DNA from: Cellulosimicrobium marinum
GTDB lineage: Bacteria > Actinomycetota > Actinomycetes > Actinomycetales > Cellulomonadaceae
Assembly (NCBI RefSeq): GCF_020551945.1
Contig: NZ_JAJBZH010000003.1
Span: 516,347-580,346, forward strand
Direction: 5' to 3'
DNA: 64,000 nt
This document shows, one piece after another, positions 52,575 through 61,777 of this stretch. The translations under genes and the position numbers were made by a program. The first letter of the stretch is position 1, and the number at the start of each line of letters is the position of its first letter. The notes under the pieces are model-generated. The model saw nothing but the letters and a program-made list of their open reading frames with translations, was not told where the DNA came from and searched no databases.

Positions 52575-55500
52575 CTACCAGGTCATGCCCGTCGTGCTCG
52601 GTCCGCTCTGGAACCGGATCTGCACCTGCTGGCCGGGCGCGCCGTAGTAGCACTGCAGGCGGACGCTGTTGCTGCCGGTCAGGGTGGCCGACCACCAGGT
52701 GGTGCCCTGGCCCACCCAGTACGAGGAAGGCGAGAACATGTGCCACCCGCCGTCGGACGCCCAGCACTGGTACTTCACCGTGCCGGAGTAGCCGTTCGCG
52801 TGCAGGCCCAGCCAGCGGCACGAGCTGTGGCCGCAGCCGGACTCTCCGACGGCGTTCGAGTGCTTGTACACGGTCGGCTGCGGGGGCGGCGGCTCGTCCT
52901 CCGTCGTCCCGCTGTCGCTGGTCCAGCCCGAGCACCCGGCGTCGTTGCACGCACGGGCGCGCAGCGTGTACGTCTTCGAGTACCCGCCACCGACGTCGAC
53001 CCGGCCCGTGCCCTTCCCGCTGCCCGACTGCCCGCGCGTGAACTCCCACTCGACGGTGGCCTTGTTCCCGCCGTCGGACCCGGGCGCGGACACCTGGAAG
53101 TACCCGTCGGTCGCGGACGTCTTGTTCCACTTCACGCCCGGCGACCCGGGGGTCGTGTACGGCGTCACGGAGCCGGACCGCGTGGTCCAGCCCGAGCACC
53201 CGGCGGCGTTGCACGCGCGCACGTCGAACGTGTAGGCGCTGCCGTTGCTCAGCCCCGTGAACGTGTACGACGTCGCGGTCGTGGACTTCGTGGAGCCGCC
53301 CGAGCCGTTCGCCCGGACGTCGTAGGTGACGGCGTTGCCGTTCGCGTCGGCAGCGCCGAACGTCACGCGGGCCTTGCCGCTCGTGTCGCCGTTGATGAGC
53401 GACGCCGAGGGCTTGCCCGGCTCGCCCGGCTTGCCGTACGGGACGACCTTGTTCGACGCCGCGCTCGCCGCGCCCTTGCCCGCCTTGTTCTCGGCGACGA
53501 CCGTGAAGTGGTAGCTGGCCTCGTTGTCGAGACCCGTCGCCGAGTACGACGTCTTGCCCTTCACCGTCACCGGGGCGCCGTCGGCCGCGCCGTTCTTGTA
53601 GCGCTGGAGGTGGTACGTCGAGACCGCGTCGCCGTTCTCGAACGGCACGCTCCACGTGACGCCGATGACGCCGCCGTTGACGGCGCTCTCGGTGCGCGCC
53701 GCCGTCGGCGCGGCCGGCGCGTCCGGCACGCCCGCGGGGATCTCCGCCGCGGACAGCTCGCCCCACTCCGACGGGTCCGGCGCGTCGTTCACCGCCTGGA
53801 CCTGGACCTGGTACGACGTGCCGTTCTTCAGCCCGGTCCACTCGTAGGTGGTCCCCTCGACGCACGTCTTGTCCGTGCCGCCGCCCGCGGTGATGCGCAG
53901 GTTCACGCAGCGGATCGCGGAGCGGTCGGTGTAGGTCGCGTTGGTCCAGGTGACGGTGAGGGACTCGTCGCCGAACTCGAGGGTGGGTGCGGCGGGCGGG
54001 TCGGGCTTCTCGTCGGGTCGTGCGATCTCCGACGGCGGGGAGGCGGGGCCGTCGCCGACGTCGTTGGTCGCGAACACGGTGAAGGTGTACTCGACGTCGT
54101 TGGTCAGTCCGTCGAGGGTGCAGGTGGTGGTGCCGCAGGCCTTCTCGTAGCCGTTCTGGGAGCGCACGGTGTAGCCGGTGATCTCGGCGCCGTTGTTGTT
54201 CGGCGGGTCCCAGGTGAGCACGACGGTCTCGGAGCGGACCTCGACGACCTGCGGGGTGGTGGGTGCCTCGGGCTTGCCGAGCACGGTGAGGTGGACGCGT
54301 CCCTCGACCTCGCGGTCGGGGTCCTTCGTCGCGTCCTGGATGCGGTAGCGCACCACCATGACACCGACGAAGTCGTCGGCGGGGGTGACCTCGACCGTCC
54401 CGCCGCGCACGACGGGCGGCGCGCCGCGCCCCGTCTCGATGAGAGCGTCGAGGACGGTCAGCTCACCCTCGGGGAACGGGTTGGAGTCGTTCGCGAGCAC
54501 GTCCACCGACTCCGCGCGGCCCTGGTGGGCGTCCTCCACGCTGTCGTCGACGGCGCGCGCGAGCGGCCGGGTCGAGGCGACGACGGTGAGCGTCGCGGCC
54601 CCGTCGACGGGCGGGTGCTCGCCGTCCGTGACCGTGAGAGGCACCTCGACCACCGTGCCCTTGGGGGTGTCGGGGGTCGCCTGGGCGTGCAGCGTGCTGC
54701 CCTCGAGGGAGAGCGTGATGCCCTCGGGGCTCCCGCCCACCGAGAACGTGAGGGGGTCCTCGTCGGGGTCGGTCGCGAAGCGCGCGAGGTCGACCGACGC
54801 CTCCTCGCCCGCCGCCACGTCGAGCGTCGGGGTGCCCACGAGCTCCGGCGGCAGGTTCTCCGGCGGGAGCACGGTGATGGGGACCGTGAGGAGTGCCGTG
54901 CTGCCGTCCGGGTCGTCCGGGCCGGAGCCGTCGGTCACCTCGAACGTCACCGACGCGGGCCCCACGTACCCCGCGTCCGACGTGTACGTGATCTCCGTCG
55001 CCGACGTGACCTCGCGGGCCCCCTCCAGCGCCGTGACCTTGTCCTCGGACGTCAGGCGCGGGGTGCGTCCCTCGACGACGAGCACGTGGTCCGTGATGTC
55101 GATGTCGAGCGGCTCCCCGCTGTGCACCTCGAGCGGCGTGATGCCCGGGCGCAGCGTCGGGGCCTGGTCGGTGAGACCGGGGACCTTGACGAACGCCTTC
55201 GCCGTGAGGCCGTCCGGGTCGGTGACCGTGTAGGTGACGACCTGGCGCCGCTCGGTGAGCGTGACGACGAGGTCGCCGTCGTCGTCGACCGTCGCGGTCT
55301 GCGACTCCACGCCGACCTCGAGCTCGCTCGCGGCGCCGTCGGGGTCGTCGTCGTTGTCGAGCACCGGGACGGTGACCTCGGTCGTACCGAGGATGTCCTC
55401 GACCTGGACCGCGTCGTCACGCGCGACCGGCGGCAGCAGCGGGGCGTCGGCCGCGACCTGCACCGTGATCGCGCCCGTCGCCCGCGCACCGTAGGTGTCC

Positions 55501-58500
55501 TGGATGCCGTAGTAGAACGTGTACGACCCGTCGTCCGGCGGCGAGGTGATCACGACCCGGTCCCCCACGACCTGCGGGTCCATGCCCTGGCTCTCCTCGA
55601 CCGCGGACGGCACGAGCGCGATCTGGTCCCCGTCCGGGTCGGTATCGTTGACCAGCGCCGCGACCGCGACCGTGCGACCCCCGCGCACCGTGACCTCGTC
55701 GTCGACCGCGACCGGCGCCTGGTTCGTCTCACCCGGACGCGAGATCCCCACCCGCACCGTGCCCGTCGCGGTCTCCCCGCGCGCGTCGAGCACCGCGTAG
55801 GTGAACGTGTCCAGACCGACCGAGTTCTTCGACGCCGTGTACTCCAGGAACCCGTCGACCACCTGCGCCGTGCCCTTCGAGGCCGGGGACGCGACGCCCG
55901 TGAGCTGGACGGAGTCGCCGTCGGGGTCGATGCCGTCCAGCGGCACGTCCACCCGCACGCTGCCCCCGGACAGCACCCGGGCCTCCACGTCGCGCGGCAC
56001 CGGCGGGGCGTTGTCCTGCCCGTCCCGGATCCGGATCGTGACCTGGGCCGAGTCCTCCTGCCCGTTGGTGTCCCGCACCCGGTAGATCGCGTACGCCGTG
56101 CCCGCCTGCGACCCGGCCCTGAACCGCACCGTGTCCTCGGACACGAACGCCTCACCCAGCTCGCCGTCCACACCCTGCTCCAGCTCGGGCTGCACGAACA
56201 GCTCCAACCCGTCCGGGTGCGTGTCGTTCCTCAGCACCGGGACCGTCACCACGTCCCCCGCGTGCACCGTCACCTCGTCCGGCGCCGCGTTCGGCGGCCG
56301 CAGCTCCGACGGTGCGGGCACCGGCACGACACGGACCTGACCCACCGAGGTCGCCGTCCCGTTCGACACCGTGTACTCGACCGTCACCGGACCGTCCAGC
56401 GCACGCAGCTCGGTGATCCGCAGCATCTGGTGCGCCAGCACCGCCACCGACACCCCCGCGTCGTCCGGCACGCTCACCGACTGCACCACGAGCACCCCGC
56501 CCGCCGGGTCCGTGTCGTTCGCCAGCACGTCCACGAGCGTCTTGCCGCCGGTGGGCAGCATCGCCGTGTCGGTGACGACGACGGGCGCGCCGCCGTGCTC
56601 GGGCGGCATCACGACGTCGACGCGCACGAGGCCACGGGCGAGGTGCGGCCCGTCGGTCACCTCGTACACGAGGTCGTAGGAGCGGGGCTCGTTCGACAGG
56701 AACTGGAACGTGCCCGCGTCGTAGTTCGCCGTGATCTCGGCGGGCGCCGACTCCGAGACGGAGGCCAGGCGCAGGTCGTCGCCGTCCGGGTCGGAGTCGT
56801 TGCGCAGCGGCTCCACGGTCACCGGCTGGCCGGCCAGCACCACGACGTGGTCGCTCACCGGGACGGGCGGCTGGTCCGACGCGACGACGTCCACGAGGAG
56901 CTTGCCCTCGGCGAGACCGCCCTGACCGTCCGCGACCGCCAGCGTCACGATCTTGCGGCCCGTCGACCCGCCCGCGTCGCGGAACTCGACCGTCCCGTCG
57001 GGACGCGAGCGCACGTCGTCGCCCGCGGACGTCGCCGTCGCGGCGGCGAGGTAGAGGTCGTCGCCGTCGGGGTCCTTGAAGAACGGCAGCACCTTGATCG
57101 AGGCGGTGCCGCCCTGCGCGACCCTGAGCACCGGGTCGCCCGTCTGCTCGGGGACCTCGTTCTCGCCCCACGGCGAGACGTTCAGCGACACCGACGCCTC
57201 GGCCACGCCGCCGCGCCCGTCGGACACCGCGTAGCGGAAGCCCACCGTGCCCTCGGCGTCCTGCGGGACCACCGCCTGCAGCGCGGCGCCGCCGAGCACC
57301 TCCTGCACCTCGACCTCGTCCGGGCCCTCGCCCAGCACCGTCGCCGTCATGACGTCGCCGTCCGGGTCGACGTCGTTCGCGAGCACCGGCAGGATCGTCG
57401 ACCGCCCGGGCCGCACGCCGAGCACGTCGTCCTTCGGCTGCGGGGGCTTGTTCGGCTGCGACCGGTCCGCGATGAACTGGTCCACCTGCTCGGGGTTCGT
57501 CAGCTCGGCGTCCGACTCCTCGCCCTCCGCCTCCTCCGGGAGCTGCACGTCCCAGTCGTCGACCTTCTGGTACTCGTCCGCGGCCATCCACACCGTGCCG
57601 GCCGCGAGGTCGTTGAGGACGACCACGTGCCGGTTCACCCGGTACTCCAGCCGCGCCTGCGGGTCCAGCCCCTCCAGCGTCCTGTCGACGTCGCGGTCCG
57701 TGCCCGCGCAGTCGCGGATGACCTGGCCGGTGGACGACCACGCCCCGTAGGTGCAGTCGTCGAGCTGCACGGGCGGGTTGGCGGTGCCCTGAGCGCTGCG
57801 CGTCGTGGCGTCGCCGCCGCCGAGCGGCTGGGAGACGAGGCCCGACCCCGTCGCGAGGACGACGACGTCGGAGGACGCCGACGGCTGCTGGAGCCGCGCG
57901 CCCTCCGCCCCGTCGAGGACCACGGACTCGCCGCCGGGCAGCACGAGGCGCCCGCCGGACCGGTCGAGCACCACGGGCTCGTCCCCGACCGCCGTCACCT
58001 CGAGGTCCGCACTGGGCTCGACCGTGAGAGCGTCGCGCGACGCGTCGCCCTCGGGGACGCCCGCGTCCGTGCGCACGGTGACCAGCTCGCCCGCCGTGGG
58101 CGACGCGACGAAGACCGTGCCGTCATGGGCGACGGCGAGCGCGCCACCGCCGTCGATCTCGGCGACCGGCTCCGTCTCCTCCGCGTCGAACGCGGTCGCG
58201 CCGTCGAACGGGAGCACCCACAGCAGGCCCTCCTCGGCGTCGAGGATCGCCGTCGTGCCGCCGCCCGAGCGCACGTCCGCGCCCGCGGGAAGCCGGACCT
58301 GGCCGTCGAGGGTGAGGTGGGCGACGTCGATCGGCGACGCGGCGGAGGAGCCGTCGTCGTCGAGCAGCACCTGCCCGGCGTCCTGCTGGACGTCGAACGA
58401 CGCGGAGCCCGCGAGGAGCGACCCGTCGAGCGCCTGCGACTCGGAGTTGAAGCGCCCGACCAGGCCGGCGGACGTCTTCGTCACCCAGACGCCGGAGTCG

Positions 58501-58634
58501 TTGAGCTCCACGTCCGCCGTGGCCTCGCCCTGGTAGAAGAGCGCGAGGCCGGCGACCGCGGTGGAGAACACCGACACGGTGCTCACCGACGCGACGGTGC
58601 GGCGGTTGTCGTTGAGGCGCGACAAGAAGCCCAC
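52575..58634 (-). CDS. Giant anchored surface protein with cadherin/VCBS-like and fibronectin repeats
   Basis: A 2019-residue protein, first gene of the locus. GTG 58634 is preceded by GGAGGA (short spacing); GTG 58715 is an alternative. A cytosolic tip and one helix (about 13-34) anchor it. Residues 35-400 look like a beta-propeller (repeated LDGS, VRLPAG, VVVLATG). About ten 90-100-residue Ig-like units follow, marked by NDxDPDGD calcium-type motifs. Five fibronectin III domains come next (TGLSNGSAYTFDVRACN types), then a Cys-rich tail of about 90 residues (SGCGHSSCRWLGLHA). Total extracellular length could reach many tens of nm. Role inferred: adhesion or cell-surface fibre, possibly the export locus's conduit or client. 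Confidence 0.88.
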   Translation of the reverse strand: MGFLSRLNDNRRTVASVSTVSVFSTAVAGLALFYQGEATADVELNDSGVWVTKTSAGLVGRFNSESQALDGSLLAGSASFDVQQDAGQVLLDDDGSSAASPIDVAHLTLDGQVRLPAGADVRSGGGTTAILDAEEGLLWVLPFDGATAFDAEETEPVAEIDGGGALAVAHDGTVFVASPTAGELVTVRTDAGVPEGDASRDALTVEPSADLEVTAVGDEPVVLDRSGGRLVLPGGESVVLDGAEGARLQQPSASSDVVVLATGSGLVSQPLGGGDATTRSAQGTANPPVQLDDCTYGAWSSTGQVIRDCAGTDRDVDRTLEGLDPQARLEYRVNRHVVVLNDLAAGTVWMAADEYQKVDDWDVQLPEEAEGEESDAELTNPEQVDQFIADRSQPNKPPQPKDDVLGVRPGRSTILPVLANDVDPDGDVMTATVLGEGPDEVEVQEVLGGAALQAVVPQDAEGTVGFRYAVSDGRGGVAEASVSLNVSPWGENEVPEQTGDPVLRVAQGGTASIKVLPFFKDPDGDDLYLAAATATSAGDDVRSRPDGTVEFRDAGGSTGRKIVTLAVADGQGGLAEGKLLVDVVASDQPPVPVSDHVVVLAGQPVTVEPLRNDSDPDGDDLRLASVSESAPAEITANYDAGTFQFLSNEPRSYDLVYEVTDGPHLARGLVRVDVVMPPEHGGAPVVVTDTAMLPTGGKTLVDVLANDTDPAGGVLVVQSVSVPDDAGVSVAVLAHQMLRITELRALDGPVTVEYTVSNGTATSVGQVRVVPVPAPSELRPPNAAPDEVTVHAGDVVTVPVLRNDTHPDGLELFVQPELEQGVDGELGEAFVSEDTVRFRAGSQAGTAYAIYRVRDTNGQEDSAQVTIRIRDGQDNAPPVPRDVEARVLSGGSVRVDVPLDGIDPDGDSVQLTGVASPASKGTAQVVDGFLEYTASKNSVGLDTFTYAVLDARGETATGTVRVGISRPGETNQAPVAVDDEVTVRGGRTVAVAALVNDTDPDGDQIALVPSAVEESQGMDPQVVGDRVVITSPPDDGSYTFYYGIQDTYGARATGAITVQVAADAPLLPPVARDDAVQVEDILGTTEVTVPVLDNDDDPDGAASELEVGVESQTATVDDDGDLVVTLTERRQVVTYTVTDPDGLTAKAFVKVPGLTDQAPTLRPGITPLEVHSGEPLDIDITDHVLVVEGRTPRLTSEDKVTALEGAREVTSATEITYTSDAGYVGPASVTFEVTDGSGPDDPDGSTALLTVPITVLPPENLPPELVGTPTLDVAAGEEASVDLARFATDPDEDPLTFSVGGSPEGITLSLEGSTLHAQATPDTPKGTVVEVPLTVTDGEHPPVDGAATLTVVASTRPLARAVDDSVEDAHQGRAESVDVLANDSNPFPEGELTVLDALIETGRGAPPVVRGGTVEVTPADDFVGVMVVRYRIQDATKDPDREVEGRVHLTVLGKPEAPTTPQVVEVRSETVVLTWDPPNNNGAEITGYTVRSQNGYEKACGTTTCTLDGLTNDVEYTFTVFATNDVGDGPASPPSEIARPDEKPDPPAAPTLEFGDESLTVTWTNATYTDRSAIRCVNLRITAGGGTDKTCVEGTTYEWTGLKNGTSYQVQVQAVNDAPDPSEWGELSAAEIPAGVPDAPAAPTAARTESAVNGGVIGVTWSVPFENGDAVSTYHLQRYKNGAADGAPVTVKGKTSYSATGLDNEASYHFTVVAENKAGKGAASAASNKVVPYGKPGEPGKPSASLINGDTSGKARVTFGAADANGNAVTYDVRANGSGGSTKSTTATSYTFTGLSNGSAYTFDVRACNAAGCSGWTTRSGSVTPYTTPGSPGVKWNKTSATDGYFQVSAPGSDGGNKATVEWEFTRGQSGSGKGTGRVDVGGGYSKTYTLRARACNDAGCSGWTSDSGTTEDEPPPPQPTVYKHSNAVGESGCGHSSCRWLGLHANGYSGTVKYQCWASDGGWHMFSPSSYWVGQGTTWWSATLTGSNSVRLQCYYGAPGQQVQIRFQSGPSTTGMTW

Positions 58635-58994
58635 AGGTCCTCCGAGTTGCCGGGTCAGGTGGCGACCGGCCGTGCCCCCGCCCCCGCCGATCACCGTTCT
58701 CGCCGGGCCCCGCACCGATCGCGCACACGAGGATAACCGCCGATCGGCCGGTTCCGTCCCCCCGTCCCATGGGGAGAACTGCCCCGGACGTCCGCAGGGT
58801 CTCGGTCTCGGTCCGGGCAGCAGGACGGACCACCCCCGTCGGGACGGGTCGGCGACGCACGTCTGCCCTGGTCATCGATGCCCGGGGCCACCATCGCGGA
58901 GGCGAGGCGTGTGGCCTCGGGGAACGCCCGCGGGGGTCGCGCAGGATTCACCCGCAGGCCGGGGTGCCCGACGGCGCCCGGCCGGCCCGGGACC
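58635..58994. other. Gene-free 360 bp upstream of the giant surface protein
   Basis: This is the probable promoter region of the type VII-like locus. On the minus strand TATCCT (58735-58730) is the best -10 candidate; CCGATCGG (58739-58746) is a small palindrome at its spacer. No good -35 is visible, so an activator may be needed. The remainder, toward the polyprenyl synthase stop, shows no gene, repeat or convincing terminator. Confidence 0.4.
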
Positions 58995-60041
58995 TCAGGC
59001 GGCGCGGTCTGCCAGGGCCTGCGCGAACGACCGCAGCGCCGCCGTCACCGGACCGTCCGGGAGCGAGTCGAGCTCGCCCGCCGCGTCCCGGGCCCACCGC
59101 ACGGCCAGCGCGCGCGTCTCGGCGAGCACGTCGTGCCGGCGCAGCGCCGCGACGGCGTCCGCGAGCGCGGCGTCGTCCGAGAGGTCCGAGTCGAGGAGGC
59201 GGACCAGCTCGACGTCCGCCGCCGTCGCGCTGCCGTCCACGACGCGCGCCCGCAGGAGCAGCACGGGCATCGTGGGGACGCGCTCACGCAGATCCGTGCC
59301 CGGCGTCTTGCCCGACTCGTCGCCCGACGACGCGAGGTCGAGCACGTCGTCGGCGAGCTGGAAGGCCACGCCGAGCTTCTCGCCGTACGCGGCGACCGTG
59401 TCGACGACCCCGCGGTCGCAGCCCGCGAACATCGACCCCAGGCGCGCGGACGTGGACAGCAGCGACGCGGTCTTGTCCGCGAGGACCTGGAGGTAGTGCG
59501 CGACGGGGTCCTCGCCCTCCCCCGGGCCCGTGGTCTCGTGGAGCTGCCCCAGGCACAGACGCTCGAACGTGCCGGCCTGGATGAGGACGGCCTCCGGCCC
59601 GAGCGCCGCGACGGTCGACGCCGCCCGCGCGAACAGCAGGTCGCCGACCATGATCGCCACAGAGTTGCCGAACACGGAGTGCGCCGAGGGAGCGCCGCGC
59701 CGCACGGGCGCGGAGTCCATGACGTCGTCGTGGTAGAGCGACGCGAGGTGCGTGAGCTCGACGACCACGGCCGCCTCCTCGACCTCCGGGCGCCCGCCGT
59801 CCCCGAGCTCCGCGGCGAGCAGCGTGAGCAGCGGACGCAGCCGCTTGCCGCCCGCGTTGACCAGGTGGCGCGAGGCCGTGTCGGCGAGAGGGTCCGCGTG
59901 CGCGACGGCGTCCCGCAGGCGGGTCTCGACGCTCGCGAGACGCTGCGTGAGCAGCGCGGCGAGCTCCGGGTCGGAGATCGGGATGGCGGTCGTCGTCACG
60001 GGGGCCGACCGCGCCGGAGGCCCAGCAGGAACGGAGGTCAC
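58995..60041 (-). CDS. Polyprenyl diphosphate synthase (trans, long-chain)
   Basis: A 348-residue prenyltransferase that condenses isopentenyl diphosphate units. The first Asp-rich motif is LYHDDVMD near residue 103, followed by RRG; the second is FQLADDVLD near 230; KRLRP lies near residue 66. Two small residues (Ala and Ser) before the first motif favour a long product. GTG 60041 overlaps the nuoN stop (GTGA), so it is coexpressed with complex I, as in other actinobacteria where this enzyme makes the menaquinone side chain. Product length (octa- or nonaprenyl) is inferred. Confidence 0.92.
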   Translation of the reverse strand: MTSVPAGPPARSAPVTTTAIPISDPELAALLTQRLASVETRLRDAVAHADPLADTASRHLVNAGGKRLRPLLTLLAAELGDGGRPEVEEAAVVVELTHLASLYHDDVMDSAPVRRGAPSAHSVFGNSVAIMVGDLLFARAASTVAALGPEAVLIQAGTFERLCLGQLHETTGPGEGEDPVAHYLQVLADKTASLLSTSARLGSMFAGCDRGVVDTVAAYGEKLGVAFQLADDVLDLASSGDESGKTPGTDLRERVPTMPVLLLRARVVDGSATAADVELVRLLDSDLSDDAALADAVAALRRHDVLAETRALAVRWARDAAGELDSLPDGPVTAALRSFAQALADRAA

Positions 60042-61777
60042 GGGACGAACTTAACCGCCTGGGCCGCCAGATCGAGAACCGGAGAGGGGAACACGCCCAG
60101 GACGAGCACCCCGAGCGCGCAGACGGCGATCGCCACGGTGGTCGGCCCGGTGGACCGGACGACCGTCACCGCGGGCCCGTCCTGCGGGTCAGCGGACGGG
60201 GTGAAGAACATCAGCACGATGATGCGGACGTAGAAGAACACCGCCACGGCGGACGCCAGGACACCGACCACGGCGAGGACCCACGTCGAGCCGCCGCCCT
60301 GCACGTCCGGTCCGGCGATCGCGGCCCCGAAGGCGCTGAACTTCGCGATGAAACCCGCCGTGAGGGGGATCCCGGCCATGGACAGCAGGAACAGGGCGAA
60401 CGTCCCCGCGAGCCACGGGCTGCGCCGCCCGAGGCCCGCCCACTGCGCGAGGTGCGTGGCCTCGCCGAGCACGGCGCCGTCGTCGGGCCCCGCGTCCGAC
60501 GGGTTGTCGGGGGTCTGCGCGTCGGTGGTGGTGGAGGCCGCCGCCCCGACGAGGGCCGGGACCCGCGCCGGCGCCTTCTCCCGCACGAGCGTGACGACGG
60601 CGAACGCCCCCACCGTCGCGAGGCCGTACACGAGGAGGTAGAACACGGTGGCGCGCAGCGCGAGCTGGTTGAAGCCGACGACGCCCACGAGGATGAAGCC
60701 GGCGTGCGCGATCGACGAGTACGCGAGGAGGCGCTTGACGTCGGTCTGCACGGCGCCGACGGCGGTCCCGACGACCATCGTCAGCAGCGCCACGACCCAC
60801 AGCGCGACGAACAGGTGCTCGCGCACGTCCGGCGCCCCGTACACGAGGCCGATCGACACGGAGTACAGCACCCGCAGGAGCGCGCCGAACGCCGCGGCCT
60901 TGGTGCACGCGGCCATGAAGCCCGTGACCGGCGTCGGGGCGCCCTGGTAGACGTCGGGCGTCCACGCGTGGAACGGCGCCGCACCCACCTTGAAGAGCAG
61001 GCCCGCGAGCACCAGCAGGAGACCGACGAGGACGAGCCCGGTCATGTCGGCGACCGGCGTCTCGCCCGTCGCGATCACCTGCTGGATGCGCGCGAGGTCG
61101 ACGGAGCCCGCGTAGCCGTAGATCAGGGCGACGCCGAAGATCAGCAGGGCGGACGCGAAGGCACCGAGCAGGAAGTACTTGAACGACGCCTCCTGCGAGA
61201 GCAGGCGCCGTCGCCGCGCCATCGCCGAGAGCACGTACAACGGCAGGGACAGCACCTCGAGCGCGACGAACAGGACGAGCAGGTTCCCGGTGGACGGGAA
61301 GATCATCATGCCGCCCACGGCGAACAGCACGAGCGGGTAGACCTCGGTCTGCTCGAGGCCCTTGCGCCGCGCGAGGTCCTCGTACGGCGAGCCGGGCACG
61401 GCCGCGGCCGTCGGCGCGAACGCGTCCTGGCCGGTCGAGGTGCGGTCCGCGATGACGAGCAGCGCGAGGAACGCGAGGACGGCCACCGTCCCCTGGACCG
61501 CGAGGCCGAAGTGGTCGACGACGAGCGACCCGCCGAGGACCCGGACCCCGGCAGCCCCGCCGCCGTCCCCCGCGAGGGCGGGGTCGCCCCAGAGCCACAC
61601 GACCGCCGCGCACGACGCCGCGGTGGCACCCAGCGCGAGCACGACCTGCGTGGTGCGCCGCGCCCGTGCCGGCACGAACGCCTCGACGAGCACGCCGACG
61701 ACGCCCGCGCCGAGCACGACGAGGATCGGGACCAGGTAGACCCAGTCGACCGTGGGGGCCACGAAGGAGCCGTTCAC
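60038..61777 (-). CDS. nuoN: NADH-quinone oxidoreductase subunit N
   Basis: NuoN is one of three antiporter-like proton-pumping subunits of complex I. The 579-residue product, from GTG 61777 (GGGAG upstream), has about 14 helices. Key residues of the family are visible: the Glu in VLFVALEVLSLPLYVL (TM5), Lys in GLLFKVGAAPFHAWTPDVYQG, and the LAYSSIAHAGFILVG region. A 45-residue cytosolic insert near 460 is rich in Asp/Pro. It overlaps nuoM upstream and the polyprenyl synthase downstream by 4 nt. Confidence 0.96.
   Translation of the reverse strand: MNGSFVAPTVDWVYLVPILVVLGAGVVGVLVEAFVPARARRTTQVVLALGATAASCAAVVWLWGDPALAGDGGGAAGVRVLGGSLVVDHFGLAVQGTVAVLAFLALLVIADRTSTGQDAFAPTAAAVPGSPYEDLARRKGLEQTEVYPLVLFAVGGMMIFPSTGNLLVLFVALEVLSLPLYVLSAMARRRRLLSQEASFKYFLLGAFASALLIFGVALIYGYAGSVDLARIQQVIATGETPVADMTGLVLVGLLLVLAGLLFKVGAAPFHAWTPDVYQGAPTPVTGFMAACTKAAAFGALLRVLYSVSIGLVYGAPDVREHLFVALWVVALLTMVVGTAVGAVQTDVKRLLAYSSIAHAGFILVGVVGFNQLALRATVFYLLVYGLATVGAFAVVTLVREKAPARVPALVGAAASTTTDAQTPDNPSDAGPDDGAVLGEATHLAQWAGLGRRSPWLAGTFALFLLSMAGIPLTAGFIAKFSAFGAAIAGPDVQGGGSTWVLAVVGVLASAVAVFFYVRIIVLMFFTPSADPQDGPAVTVVRSTGPTTVAIAVCALGVLVLGVFPSPVLDLAAQAVKFVP

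Noticed and set aside
58635-58715. Longer start (GTG 58715) for the giant surface protein
   Set aside because: No ribosome site, and the added residues are Gly/Arg-rich; GTG 58634 has GGAGGA, although its spacing is short, so the choice is not final.
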